Assembly (NCBI RefSeq): GCF_900103455.1
Contig: NZ_FNHI01000010.1
Coordinates: forward strand, 207,227-271,226
Reading direction: 5' to 3'
DNA length: 64,000 bases
Source of the DNA: Streptomyces wuyuanensis
Lineage (GTDB): Bacteria > Actinomycetota > Actinomycetes > Streptomycetales > Streptomycetaceae
The notes under the pieces were generated by a model that was not told the DNA's origin, ran no database searches, and saw nothing but the letters and a program-made list of their open reading frames with translations. Numbering within the stretch: position 1 is the stretch's first letter; the number at the start of each line of letters is the position of its first letter. Of the stretch, positions 34,977 to 43,687 are shown in pieces. Position numbers and translations under genes: made by a program.

Positions 34977-37637
34977 ATGGCCGACGAGACCCCTGTCCCC
35001 AACGGCGACACCCCCGCTCCCGTCACCACCGGAACCGAAGAGGAAGGCCAGCAGCTGCGGATCGAGCCCGTGGGGCTCGAGACGGAGATGCAGCGCTCCT
35101 ACCTCGACTACGCGATGTCCGTCATCGTGTCGCGTGCGCTGCCCGACGTGCGGGACGGCCTCAAGCCCGTCCACCGCCGTGTGCTGTACGCGATGTACGA
35201 CGGCGGCTACCGGCCCGAGAAGGGCTTCTACAAGTGCGCCCGCGTCGTCGGTGACGTCATGGGTACGTACCACCCGCACGGCGACTCCTCGATCTACGAC
35301 GCGCTGGTCCGTCTCGCGCAGCCGTGGTCGATGCGGATGCCGCTGGTGGACTCGAACGGAAACTTCGGCTCCCCGGGCAACGACCCGGCGGCGGCCATGC
35401 GGTACACCGAGTGCAAGATGGCGCCGCTGTCCATGGAGATGCTCCGGGACATCGACGAGGAGACCGTCGACTTCCAGGACAACTACGACGGCCGCAACCA
35501 GGAGCCGACGGTCCTGCCGTCCCGCTTCCCGAACCTGCTGGTCAACGGCAGCGCCGGTATCGCCGTCGGTATGGCCACCAACATCCCGCCGCACAATCTG
35601 CGCGAGGTCGCGGCCGGTGCCCAGTGGGCGCTGGAGCACCCGGAGGCCACCCACGAGGAACTGCTCGACGCGCTGATCGAGCGGATCAAGGGCCCGGACT
35701 TCCCGACCGGTGCCCTGGTCGTCGGTCGCAAGGGCATCGAGGAGGCGTACCGCACCGGCCGCGGCTCCATCACGATGCGCGCGGTCGTCGAGGTCGAGGA
35801 GATCCAGAACCGCCAGTGCCTGGTGGTCACGGAGCTTCCGTACCAGACCAACCCGGACAACCTCGCGCAGAAGATCGCCGACCTGGTGAAGGACGGCAAG
35901 ATCGGCGGCATCGCCGACGTCCGTGACGAGACCTCGTCCCGCACGGGTCAGCGCCTGGTCATCGTGCTGAAGCGAGACGCCGTCGCGAAGGTCGTCCTCA
36001 ACAACCTGTACAAGCACACCGACCTGCAGACGAACTTCGGCGCCAACATGCTGGCCCTGGTCGACGGGGTGCCGCGCACGCTGTCACTGGACGCGTTCAT
36101 CCGCCACTGGGTGACGCACCAGATCGAGGTCATCGTCCGCCGGACGAAGTTCCGGCTGCGCAAGGCCGAGGAGCGCGCCCACATCCTGCGCGGTCTGCTC
36201 AAGGCGCTCGACGCGATCGACGAGGTCATCGCGCTGATCCGGCGCAGTGACACGGTCGAGGTCGCGCGCGGGGGCCTGATGGGCCTGCTGGAGATCGACG
36301 AGATCCAGGCCAACGCGATCCTCGAGATGCAGCTGCGACGGCTGGCCGCCCTGGAGCGCCAGAAGATCGTGCAGGAGCACGACGAGCTGCAGGCGAAGAT
36401 CAACGAGTACAACCAGATCCTCGCCTCTCCGGAGAAGCAGCGCGGCATCGTCAGTGAGGAGCTGGCCGCCCTCGTCGAGAAGTTCGGCGACGACCGGCGC
36501 TCCAAGCTCGTGCCCTTCGACGGCGACATGTCCATCGAGGACCTGATCGCCGAGGAGGACATCGTCGTCACGATCACCCGCGGCGGCTATGTGAAGCGCA
36601 CCAAGACCGACGACTACCGCTCGCAGAAGCGCGGCGGAAAGGGCGTGCGGGGCACGAAGCTGAAGGAAGACGACATCGTCGACCACTTCTTCGTCTCCAC
36701 CACGCACCACTGGCTGCTGTTCTTCACCAACAAGGGCCGGGTCTACCGGGCCAAGGCGTACGAGCTGCCGGACGCCGGCCGTGACGCCCGGGGGCAGCAC
36801 GTCGCCAACCTGCTGGCCTTCCAGCCGGACGAGCAGATCGCCGAGATCCTCGCGATCCGCGACTACGAGGCCGCGCCCTACCTGGTCCTCGCCACCAAGG
36901 CGGGCCTGGTGAAGAAGACCTCGCTGAAGGACTACGACTCCCCGCGCTCCGGCGGTGTCATCGCGATCAACCTCCGCGAGGCCGAGGACGGCAGCGACGA
37001 CGAGCTGATCGGAGCCGAGCTGGTGTCGGCCGAGGACGACCTGCTGCTGATCAGCAGGAAGGCCCAGTCGATCCGGTTCACCGCGACGGACGAAGCGCTG
37101 CGCCCGATGGGCCGTGCCACTTCGGGTGTGAAGGGCATGAGTTTCCGTGAGGGCGACGAACTCCTCTCGATGAATGTGGTGCGGCCCGGTACCTTCGTGT
37201 TCACTGCCACGGACGGCGGGTACGCCAAGCGGACCGCCGTCGACGAGTACCGCGTCCAGGGCCGCGGCGGCCTCGGTATCAAGGCCGCCAAGATCGTGGA
37301 GGATCGTGGTTCTCTCGTGGGCGCGCTGGTGGTCGAGGAGACCGACGAGATCCTCGCCATCACGCTGTCCGGTGGTGTGATTCGTACGCGAGTCAATGAA
37401 GTCAGGGAGACGGGCCGTGACACCATGGGCGTCCAACTGATCAATCTCGGCAAGCGGGATGCCGTCGTGGGCATCGCGCGCAACGCCGAGGCCGGTCGCG
37501 AGGCCGAGGAGGTCGACGGGACCGCGGACGCCGAAGAGGGCGCCGAGGCCGGGACCCCCGAGGCTGCCGTGGCCGCTGAGGCCGCAGAGAACGGCCAGGG
37601 TGCGGAGCCCTCGGCCGGAGAGCACGACGAGGAGTAG
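34977..37637 (+). CDS. gyrA: DNA gyrase subunit A
   Basis: 886 aa. It cuts and rejoins DNA. The quinolone region reads HPHGDSSIYDAL, keeping the Ser and Asp equivalent to E. coli 83 and 87, so target-based quinolone resistance is not indicated. The catalytic tyrosine is in AAMRYTECK. The C-terminal beta-pinwheel includes the GyrA box QKRGGKG (about residue 544), and the tail is Glu/Ala-rich. AAAGGA lies upstream of ATG 34977. It is cotranscribed with gyrB, and the DUF3566 gene follows after 3 bp. Confidence 0.97.
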   Translation: MADETPVPNGDTPAPVTTGTEEEGQQLRIEPVGLETEMQRSYLDYAMSVIVSRALPDVRDGLKPVHRRVLYAMYDGGYRPEKGFYKCARVVGDVMGTYHPHGDSSIYDALVRLAQPWSMRMPLVDSNGNFGSPGNDPAAAMRYTECKMAPLSMEMLRDIDEETVDFQDNYDGRNQEPTVLPSRFPNLLVNGSAGIAVGMATNIPPHNLREVAAGAQWALEHPEATHEELLDALIERIKGPDFPTGALVVGRKGIEEAYRTGRGSITMRAVVEVEEIQNRQCLVVTELPYQTNPDNLAQKIADLVKDGKIGGIADVRDETSSRTGQRLVIVLKRDAVAKVVLNNLYKHTDLQTNFGANMLALVDGVPRTLSLDAFIRHWVTHQIEVIVRRTKFRLRKAEERAHILRGLLKALDAIDEVIALIRRSDTVEVARGGLMGLLEIDEIQANAILEMQLRRLAALERQKIVQEHDELQAKINEYNQILASPEKQRGIVSEELAALVEKFGDDRRSKLVPFDGDMSIEDLIAEEDIVVTITRGGYVKRTKTDDYRSQKRGGKGVRGTKLKEDDIVDHFFVSTTHHWLLFFTNKGRVYRAKAYELPDAGRDARGQHVANLLAFQPDEQIAEILAIRDYEAAPYLVLATKAGLVKKTSLKDYDSPRSGGVIAINLREAEDGSDDELIGAELVSAEDDLLLISRKAQSIRFTATDEALRPMGRATSGVKGMSFREGDELLSMNVVRPGTFVFTATDGGYAKRTAVDEYRVQGRGGLGIKAAKIVEDRGSLVGALVVEETDEILAITLSGGVIRTRVNEVRETGRDTMGVQLINLGKRDAVVGIARNAEAGREAEEVDGTADAEEGAEAGTPEAAVAAEAAENGQGAEPSAGEHDEE

Positions 37638-37640
37638 AGC

Positions 37641-38339
37641 GTGAGTGGAGCCACCGGCGCCGGATCGGCCGATGCCGGCGACGCTTCTGGAGCGAACGGT
37701 GCCAGTGGCTCCGCCTCGTACTCCCAGGCTGGGGGCGCCCCCGCCGAGGGCAGGGGGATGACCGTGACCGACACCCGGGGGCCGCAGCCCCCGCACGAAA
37801 CCTATGGTGGGGAGCAAGCGGTGCAGCAGGGAACCCAGCCGTACCATCCGCCCCAGGCGTACCCCTCCCCTCCTGGGGGGACGCAGGGCGGCCAGCAGCG
37901 TTCGGGACAGCAGACGGCCGCGGGTGCGACCGTTCGCAGGCCGCGCACCGGGGCGACCACACAGCCCAGGACGCGCAAGGCCCGCCTGCGGGTGGCCAAG
38001 GCCGACCCGTGGTCGGTGATGAAGGTCAGCTTCCTGCTCTCGATCGCCCTGGGCATCTGCACGATCGTCGCCGCGGCGGTGCTGTGGATGGTCATGGACG
38101 CCATGGGCGTCTTCTCCACGGTCGGCGGGACGATCAGCGAGGCGACCGGCTCGAACGAGAGCAACGGCTTCGACCTCCAGTCGTTCCTCTCGCTCCCCCG
38201 GGTGCTCCTCTTCACGTCGGTGATCGCGGTCATCGACGTGGTGCTGGCCACGGCGCTCGCGACGCTGGGCGCCTTCATCTACAACCTCTCCGCCGGGTTC
38301 GTGGGCGGAGTGGAGCTCACGCTGGCCGAGGACGAATAG
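37641..38339 (+). CDS. DUF3566 membrane protein
   Basis: 232 aa. The first 115 residues are Gly/Ser/Gln/Pro-rich and disordered. The domain (about 116-232) has RKARLRVAKADPWSVMKVSFLLSIALGICTIVAAAVLWMV, then a soluble loop, and a second helix at FTSVIAVIDVVLATALATLGAFIYNL, the DUF3566 pattern found right after gyrA in actinobacteria. Function unknown; in mycobacteria this position is held by a comparable small membrane protein. GTG 37641 starts 3 bp after the gyrA stop codon, so it belongs to the gyrBA operon. Confidence 0.88.
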   Translation: MSGATGAGSADAGDASGANGASGSASYSQAGGAPAEGRGMTVTDTRGPQPPHETYGGEQAVQQGTQPYHPPQAYPSPPGGTQGGQQRSGQQTAAGATVRRPRTGATTQPRTRKARLRVAKADPWSVMKVSFLLSIALGICTIVAAAVLWMVMDAMGVFSTVGGTISEATGSNESNGFDLQSFLSLPRVLLFTSVIAVIDVVLATALATLGAFIYNLSAGFVGGVELTLAEDE

Positions 38340-38369
38340 TCCGAGGTCCCGGGGGGCGGAGAACCGATT

Positions 38370-38398
38370 TTGGGACTGCCCCCCACGTGCGCTAACCT
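38370..38398 (+). promoter_or_regulatory. Probable tRNA-Ile promoter
   Basis: TTGGGA (38370-38375), 17 bp, then TAACCT (38393-38398), placed 24 bp before the tRNA 5' end. Confidence 0.5.
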
Positions 38399-38422
38399 TC
38401 AGGAGTCAGCGCGCAGCGCGGC

Positions 38423-38499
38423 GGGGCTATAGCTCAGTTGGTTAGAGCGCATCCCTGATAAGGATGAGGCCACAGGTTCAAATCCTGTTAGCCCCACCA
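38423..38499 (+). tRNA. tRNA-Ile (GAU)
   Basis: A complete cloverleaf: acceptor GGGGCTA (38423-38429) pairs with TAGCCCC (38489-38495), the anticodon GAT is at 38457-38459, the T-loop is GGTTCAAATCC, the discriminator A is 38496, and the CCA is encoded (38497-38499). It is followed by a terminator hairpin. A partial copy of its T-arm lies 539 bp downstream. Confidence 0.97.
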
Positions 38500-38502
38500 G
38501 CA

Positions 38503-38538
38503 CGAAGACCCCCAGCCGATCACGGTTGGGGGTCTTCG
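38503..38538 (+). terminator. Terminator after tRNA-Ile
   Basis: A perfect 12-bp stem (38503-38514 with 38527-38538) with a 12-nt loop, starting 4 bp after the CCA. Confidence 0.85.
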
Positions 38539-39006
38539 GCGTTCCCGGCCGGCATCAGGATCCGGTGGGCGGATCGCCTCGCCAGGGCGTCGGACGGAGG
38601 CCCGGCCGGAGTGCCGTGATGGCCAACTCGGGATCCGGTTTCCGCCGGCCGTGCCCTTCCCGGCGCGACCGGTCGAACTGCTCTGCCTCCTCGGGCTGTC
38701 GGTGCCCGTGCCCGTGTCCGTCGCGGGAGCGGTACTCCACACCAGTGGCAAGGGCGGCATCAGGACGAGCGAGCTCGCGGACGAGATCGCGCGCCTGTAC
38801 GAGGCCGTGGACCAAGCGACCGGCCGGCGGTCCGGTGACAGGCCTTCTCCGCGTGCCGCACGGTCGCGGACGGCGCCCGTCCGCCGCCCTGTCCTCGCGG
38901 ACGGACGGTACGGGGCCCGAGAGCCGTCTCCGGCGCCGTGGCTGCGCGCTGCTGGCCCAAGGAGGGCTCGGGCGGCCCAGAGGGCCTGAGGGCGGCGACG
39001 GGGTAC

Positions 39007-39030
39007 GGCCACCGGTTCACATCCTGTGAG
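39007..39030 (+). repeat. Imperfect copy of the tRNA-Ile T-arm (possible att scar)
   Basis: 24 nt match 38468-38491 of tRNA-Ile at 21 positions, centred on GGTTCA-ATCCTGT. Similarity stops abruptly on both sides. Confidence 0.5.
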
Positions 39031-39121
39031 TGCCGGGGTGCGCCGCCCTCGCGAGGGCGATCCCTGGTGGCGGGAGGGGAAGTTGACCCCTCGGGGGTCT
39101 CGGGCCGGGGCGTACGCAGGT

Positions 39122-39151
39122 CACCGATCGGTATCGATCGGTGTGTATAGT
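39122..39151 (+). promoter_or_regulatory. Operator-like palindrome and -10 of the DLW-39 gene
   Basis: A perfect 9-4-9 inverted repeat (39122-39130 with 39135-39143) lies two bp before TATAGT (39146-39151), where the -35 region would be. No strong -35 hexamer is present, which suggests a regulated promoter. Confidence 0.5.
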
Positions 39152-39196
39152 CGGGCGCCAGAAGTCCCCTACGTCAAGGAAAGACGAGGTCGCGCG

Positions 39197-39331
39197 GTGA
39201 AGAAGCTTCTCCTGGTCGCACTGGCCGCCATCGGCGGGCTCCTCGTGTACCGCCAGATCCAGGCGGATCGCGCCGAGCAGGATCTGTGGACGGAGGCGAC
39301 CGACTCCGTGCCCGCAGGTTCGGGTGTGTGA
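39197..39331 (+). CDS. DLW-39 family microprotein
   Basis: 44 aa: starts VKKLLLVALAAIGGLLVYRQ and has the family signature QDLW near residue 28. One N-terminal hydrophobic segment suggests a membrane-inserted peptide with a short acidic cytoplasmic or outer tail. GTG 39197 has GAGGT 6 nt upstream. This tiny protein is widespread in streptomycetes downstream of gyrA and the tRNA-Ile gene; its function is unknown. A palindromic operator-like element sits on its promoter, and a strong terminator follows, so it is monocistronic. Confidence 0.85.
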   Translation: MKKLLLVALAAIGGLLVYRQIQADRAEQDLWTEATDSVPAGSGV

Positions 39332-39352
39332 GACGCAGACAATCTGAGAGTG

Positions 39353-39387
39353 ACGGAGCCCCGGCCGCCGAGCGGCCGGGGCTCCGT
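39353..39387 (+). terminator. Terminator after the DLW-39 gene
   Basis: A perfect 15-bp stem (39353-39367 with 39373-39387) with a 5-nt loop, 21 bp after the stop codon. Confidence 0.88.
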
Positions 39388-39689
39388 GCTGTTCGGGCCG
39401 CCGTGGGGCCGCCGGCAGGGATCCTGAATTCGCTTGAGCAAATAGATCCCTTGCATGAGTAAAGGCGGGTGCTCGGCGGCACCCCTCATCGGTGCGCGTG
39501 TGACAACGGCGGTGATTCGGACCCGCGCGAAGACAGGGGCCCGGGCGGCGGGGCAGGATGGACCGGCACCACGACCACCCCCGGCGGCAGGCGGCCCGGC
39601 CCTGTGGATCACGACCCGGACCTGTGAGTACCGCACGGGCGCGCCGGCGTCCCGGCGCGACGACGGAGACGACAAGGGGAAGCGCGGAG
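39388..39689. other. Gap before the orphan secreted protein
   Basis: About 300 bp with no gene. A locally AT-richer stretch around 39425-39470 may hold the promoter, but no spaced -35/-10 pair is convincing. Confidence 0.4.
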
Positions 39690-41207
39690 ATGAGGCAGCG
39701 CAGCGGGCGCGGGGTGGCCCCGGTCGTGGCGGCGGCGGTGTGTGCGGCAGCGCTGGCCGGCGCCCCGGCACAGGCGGCCGATCAGCAGGATCCCTATGTT
39801 TTCGGCGCCGGAGCGGAGCGGATCGAGGGCGCGGAGAGCAGCGCCGACGCCGAGGCGCTCAAGGCGGGCACGACCTACCGCTCCTCGATCGGGCCGGGCG
39901 GGAAGCTCAACTTCCGTGTCGATCTGGACGCCGAGCGGAACGCGTACGTCTCGGTCGTGGCCGTTCCCCGACAGGGGACCGGGCTCGCGTACAGCGACGG
40001 CATCGAGGTCACGCTCCAGGACGGTCAGGGCAACAGTTGCGGCAGCGCTGACGACAAGGTGGGACCGGGCAGGTTCGCGAGGCCGCTCGCCGCGGCCGCG
40101 AGCCGCACGATCGGGAACGGGCGCTCGACCTGCCAGGACGGCGGCGCGTACAACGTGCTCGTGGAGAGGACCGGTGCCGCGGCCTCCCCGTCCGCCGGCG
40201 ACGCCGCCTCCGGGGCCTGGGAGTTGGAGATCCGGCACGTCACCGAGCCCGGACTGAGGCAGGCGGGGCCGACCGAGGCCCCCACGCAGTGGCCCTCCGC
40301 CTCACCTGGCCTGCCCGGTGGCGGGATCAAGGAGGCGGCCGGCGGAACGGGCTTCAACGACGCGGCCGAGATCTCCGAGGGCGAGTGGAAGAGCCGGATG
40401 GAGGCGGGGCGCACGTACTTCTACCGGGTCAAGGTCGACTGGGGGCAGAGGATCTTCGGGGCGGCCTCCCTGGGAAGTACGAGCACCAAGGGCTTCACCT
40501 TCGTCAGCGAGGCATTGACCATGCGGCTGTACAACCCCGTGCGCGGCCTGGTCGAGGACGGCGGGACGGGGTCGTACGACGGCAGGCAGAAGCAGGCCGC
40601 GCTGGATCCGCTGCCGGAGGTCGCCTACGAGAACCGATTCGGCAGCGGCGACAAGGTGGAAGGCATGCGGCTCAAGGGGGACTACTACCTCGCCGTCAGC
40701 CTGAACCCCCAGCTGGCGGAGAAATTCGGCAAGGACCAGTTCGGCGTGACGCTCCGGGTCAACGTGGAGGGCGACGCCAAGCCCGCGCCGCCGTACGCCG
40801 AACCGGTGGGCGACCTCGGTGTCTCCGAGGGCGAGAAGGCCGAGCAGAGCGACACGATGAAGCTCGTCGGCGTGGCCGGTGTGGGCATGGGGACGGCGCT
40901 GGTCCTGGGGCTGGGTGCCTGGACGCTGCTGGCCCGTCGGCGTGCGGGCGGATCGTCGCAGGGTGGGTCGTCGCAGGGTGGCCCGCCCGGCACCGCAGGG
41001 CCGGGGCACGTCACGCCCCGGCTGCCGGCGGGCGCTCCGGCGCACACCCACGGGCCTGCGAGCGGGTCCGGTGCGTCGCACCCACCAGGTACCGGTTCTC
41101 CGTACGGCTACGGCTACGGTCCCGCCGACGGGCCCGGGCACATGCGGGGTACGGGCCGGGCCGACGGCACGGCGCGTACGGACCAGGGCCCGCCTCCCGC
41201 CTGGTGA
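39690..41207 (+). CDS. Secreted, C-terminally membrane-anchored protein of unknown function
   Basis: 505 aa. It has a Sec signal peptide (about 1-30, ending in AQAADQQ), two comparable extracellular segments that each follow an ALKAGTTYRSSI or RMEAGRTYFYRVKVDWGQ type opening, a single membrane helix (about 388-412, LVGVAGVGMGTALVLGLGAW), and a Gly/Pro/His-rich cytoplasmic tail. The segments resemble beta-sandwich, pre-peptidase-like modules, but I do not recognise the family. ATG 39690 has GGGGAAG upstream. It converges on the Ser/Thr kinase gene 28 bp away; whether the two work together is unknown. Confidence 0.8.
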   Translation: MRQRSGRGVAPVVAAAVCAAALAGAPAQAADQQDPYVFGAGAERIEGAESSADAEALKAGTTYRSSIGPGGKLNFRVDLDAERNAYVSVVAVPRQGTGLAYSDGIEVTLQDGQGNSCGSADDKVGPGRFARPLAAAASRTIGNGRSTCQDGGAYNVLVERTGAAASPSAGDAASGAWELEIRHVTEPGLRQAGPTEAPTQWPSASPGLPGGGIKEAAGGTGFNDAAEISEGEWKSRMEAGRTYFYRVKVDWGQRIFGAASLGSTSTKGFTFVSEALTMRLYNPVRGLVEDGGTGSYDGRQKQAALDPLPEVAYENRFGSGDKVEGMRLKGDYYLAVSLNPQLAEKFGKDQFGVTLRVNVEGDAKPAPPYAEPVGDLGVSEGEKAEQSDTMKLVGVAGVGMGTALVLGLGAWTLLARRRAGGSSQGGSSQGGPPGTAGPGHVTPRLPAGAPAHTHGPASGSGASHPPGTGSPYGYGYGPADGPGHMRGTGRADGTARTDQGPPPAW

Positions 41208-41235
41208 TGCCGCCTGCCGAGTGCGGCGACGGCAC

Positions 41236-42780
41236 TCAGGCCTGGGCGAAGGCCCAGATCCCGACCGCGAAACAGATCAGCGCGACGATCAGTACCGGGA
41301 CCGCCACCTTCGGGGGCGGTCCCGGTCGTTTCCGCGCCGCGGGCAGGGGTGCGGACGTGGGGGCGTAGGAGGGCGCGTACGGCATTGGATGCGCCTGCCC
41401 CGGAACCTGCTGGCCTTGGGCGGTGTACTGACGGGTGAGGGGCTGTTCGTGGGGAACCGCGGCTGTCGGCGCCTGGGCGAAGTCCTGTGCCGCGTGCCGA
41501 GCGGGCGGCTGATGTTGATGGGGGGAGACGGCATGGATGGACGCGGGTGCGGGGGCGCCGGGCTGTCCGGGCGCCGGCGGCCGGTCCGCGGTCTGCGGCG
41601 GTGCCTGCTGGTGGGGCGGCGGGGGCAGATGGAAGGAGCCGGTCTCCGAGGGAGACGGCAGGAGGGCTCCGTGCGAGCCGTAGGTGCCGGGCCCGCCCCG
41701 GAGTGCCTGCGCGGACTGGCCGGTCTGATGTGGCTCTGGCTCTGGCTCCGGCTGTGGCTGAGCTTGTGGTTGGGGCGGGCGCGACGACGAGCCCGGGTCG
41801 TCCTGGGTGGCTTGCTGCTCCTGTTCCGTCCGCCCGGTGGGTGCGACGGTCTGTCCCCCGGACGCCGCGGTGTCGGTGCGCGGGCCGCCCGGGGCCCGTT
41901 CCACGGGGCCGTCGGGACCGAAGCCGGCGGGAAGCGGCCCCAGTTGGTCGAAGATCTCGACCGGCTCGTCGTCGATGGCGGGCTCGGGTAGCAGCTCCAC
42001 GGCCGAGGTGAGCGCCTTCCGCGCGCCGGTCGCGGTACGGAAGCGGGCCTGTGGATCGGGCTGGAGCAGACCCGCGAGGACCTGCCACAGCGGCTCCGGA
42101 ACGCCCTGCGGGGCGCCCGGTGTGCCGTGAGCGGCGAAATGCTCGACCAGGGCGCGGGAATCGGGCTTCCGGCCCTCGAGCAGATACAGGGCCACGAGCC
42201 CCACGGCGAACAGGTCGGCGGGGAAGTCGGGCTCCGCGCCGAGCATCTGCTCGGGCGCGAAGTAACCGGGCGTCCCCACCACGTAGTTCGTCTCGGTGAG
42301 ACGCGGCTCACCCTTCCGCATGGAGATGCCGAAGTCGGACAGCCGCAGATGCGGCCGCCCGGTGCCGGTGGCCTCCAGCAGGATGTTCGCGGGCTTGATG
42401 TCGCGGTGCACGACCCCCTCAGCGTGCACCGCGGCGAGCCCGGACAGCAGTTGGTCGAGCAGGGCGCAGACGAACCGCGGCGGCAGTGGGCCGTAGTCGC
42501 CGATGACGTGCGCCAGCGACCCGCCGCTCACCAGATCCATGGTGAACAGCACCTTGTCGTCGTCCGCGGCCCAGCTGGCCGGGGCGAGGACGTGCGGGTG
42601 ATCGATGCGGAGCGCCTGCTCGCGGACGAAGCGAAGCAGCGAGTGGGCGTCGCTCTGCTGCAGGACCTTGGCGGCCACATACCGCCGCCGCCGATGGTCC
42701 CAGGCGCGCCATACGGCGCCGACTCCACCGCGTCCGATCGGGTCGATCAGCTCGTACCGACCAGCGAAGACCTCACCCAT
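41236..42780 (-). CDS. Membrane-anchored serine/threonine protein kinase
   Basis: 514 aa. The Hanks-type kinase domain (about 8-265) is catalytically complete: glycine loop GRGGVGAVW, lysine in VAAKVL, VVHRDIKPANIL, DFG in LSDFGIS, and GTPGYFAPEQ. A long Pro/Gln/His-rich linker (about 290-480) leads to one membrane helix at the very C-terminus (VPVLIVALICFAVGIWAFA) with no outer sensor domain, so input must come through partners or the linker. ATG 42780 is preferred; GTG 42846 would add 22 residues without a ribosome site. An HTH gene lies 97 bp upstream on the same strand. Confidence 0.9.
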   Translation of the reverse strand: MGEVFAGRYELIDPIGRGGVGAVWRAWDHRRRRYVAAKVLQQSDAHSLLRFVREQALRIDHPHVLAPASWAADDDKVLFTMDLVSGGSLAHVIGDYGPLPPRFVCALLDQLLSGLAAVHAEGVVHRDIKPANILLEATGTGRPHLRLSDFGISMRKGEPRLTETNYVVGTPGYFAPEQMLGAEPDFPADLFAVGLVALYLLEGRKPDSRALVEHFAAHGTPGAPQGVPEPLWQVLAGLLQPDPQARFRTATGARKALTSAVELLPEPAIDDEPVEIFDQLGPLPAGFGPDGPVERAPGGPRTDTAASGGQTVAPTGRTEQEQQATQDDPGSSSRPPQPQAQPQPEPEPEPHQTGQSAQALRGGPGTYGSHGALLPSPSETGSFHLPPPPHQQAPPQTADRPPAPGQPGAPAPASIHAVSPHQHQPPARHAAQDFAQAPTAAVPHEQPLTRQYTAQGQQVPGQAHPMPYAPSYAPTSAPLPAARKRPGPPPKVAVPVLIVALICFAVGIWAFAQA

Positions 42781-42877
42781 TGCGCTGCGCCCGCTCCCGG
42801 TTCCCTGTTCCGGCGTCCTGCTTCGTCCAGCGTGCTTCCCGGCCACCGGCCGTTCGGCCGCCCGCGCCCTGCTGCGA

Positions 42878-43426
42878 TCAGCTCTGGTGCGACTCGTAGT
42901 GGGCGACCGCCTCCGCGGTGCGCCCGGCGCCGTACACCCTGAGGAACTCTGCCAGTTCCGGATGGGTCGGGGCGAGCGAGTCCGCCGCGTCGATGATGTC
43001 GCCGGCCGCCGCCACCGAACGGAGCAGAGACTGGATCTCCCGCACCACCCGGCGCACGGTCGGCGCTCCCGAGCTCGTCGTGGACTGCCCGGTGCTGGTG
43101 AGCACGGAGCCGCCCTGGGACTTCTTGATCTCGTCCATGCGGTCCGTGGCCTCGGCCGCGCTGACGCTGCCGTCGGCGACCTGACCGGCCAGCTCCTGAA
43201 GGGCCTGGACGCGCTGGACGACCGCCGGATTGCCGATCTTGGCCCGCTGGCCGCTCATCAGCTGGGACAGCATCGGAGCCGACAGCCCGAGCACCGCAGC
43301 AAGACGGGCCTGGTTCAGGCCCAGATCGTCGATGAGCCGGCGGAAGAGCGCCCCCAGTGGCTCCCCGTACCAGCTGCGCTGGAGCTCTCTGGCTCTCGCG
43401 GCCGTGTCCTGCTGTGCTGCATCCAT
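42878..43426 (-). CDS. XRE-like helix-turn-helix DNA-binding protein
   Basis: 182 aa. The helix-turn-helix is at about 30-65 (LGLNQARLAAVLGLSAPMLSQLMSGQRAKIG), XRE/lambda-repressor-like. The rest is helical and Ala/Ser-rich, with YGAGRTAEAVAHYESH at the end. GGGGAG lies 8 nt upstream of ATG 43426. The kinase gene follows on the same strand, so this protein is a candidate partner, substrate or regulator of the kinase; that is inference from position only. The targets are unknown. Confidence 0.82.
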   Translation of the reverse strand: MDAAQQDTAARARELQRSWYGEPLGALFRRLIDDLGLNQARLAAVLGLSAPMLSQLMSGQRAKIGNPAVVQRVQALQELAGQVADGSVSAAEATDRMDEIKKSQGGSVLTSTGQSTTSSGAPTVRRVVREIQSLLRSVAAAGDIIDAADSLAPTHPELAEFLRVYGAGRTAEAVAHYESHQS

Positions 43427-43566
43427 GTGCGTCTCCCCATCGCTTCCCCTGGCGTGGCTTCGCTGATGCGAACCCGACGAGCATCTTACGGAGAGTGGTC
43501 GGATACCGGGAGCCCCAATCCTTTTGGAAGATCCCGGGGGTTACCCGGTACTCTGGTCTCCGTTCC

Positions 43567-43639
43567 GGGGCCTTAGCTCAGTTGGTAGAGCGCTGTCTTT
43601 GCATGGCAGATGTCAGGGGTTCGACTCCCCTAGGCTCCA
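43567..43639 (+). tRNA. tRNA-Ala (UGC)
   Basis: Acceptor GGGGCCT (43567-43573) pairs with AGGCTCC (43632-43638) with one G-U pair. The anticodon TGC is at 43600-43602 and the T-loop is GGTTCGACTCC. CCA is not encoded. Confidence 0.96.
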
Positions 43640-43645
43640 CTCGGT

Positions 43646-43687
43646 AAATGCCCTCTGAGCTGCGGAAACGCAGGTCGGAGGGCATTT
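43646..43687 (+). terminator. Terminator after tRNA-Ala
   Basis: A 10-bp stem (43646-43655 with 43678-43687) enclosing a nested CTGCG/CGCAG hairpin, and ending in TTTT. Confidence 0.85.

Larger units (their letters stand above)
38539..39196. other. Gene-poor gap with possible integration scar
   Basis: 658 bp. Open frames exist on both strands (for example 38651-38989 plus) but look like GC-rich noise without recognisable domains. It contains the T-arm-like repeat at 39007-39030 and, near its end, the operator-like palindrome and -10 element of the DLW-39 gene. Confidence 0.5.

Noticed and set aside
35260..35320. Quinolone-resistance changes in gyrA
   Set aside because: The motif reads GDSSIYD, with the sensitive-type serine and aspartate retained.
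38651..38989. 112-codon open frame in the gap after tRNA-Ile
   Set aside because: A short helical-looking stretch (ELADEIARLYEAVDQ) drew attention, but the rest is Arg/Pro noise, no ribosome site precedes it, and nothing matches an integrase or excisionase.
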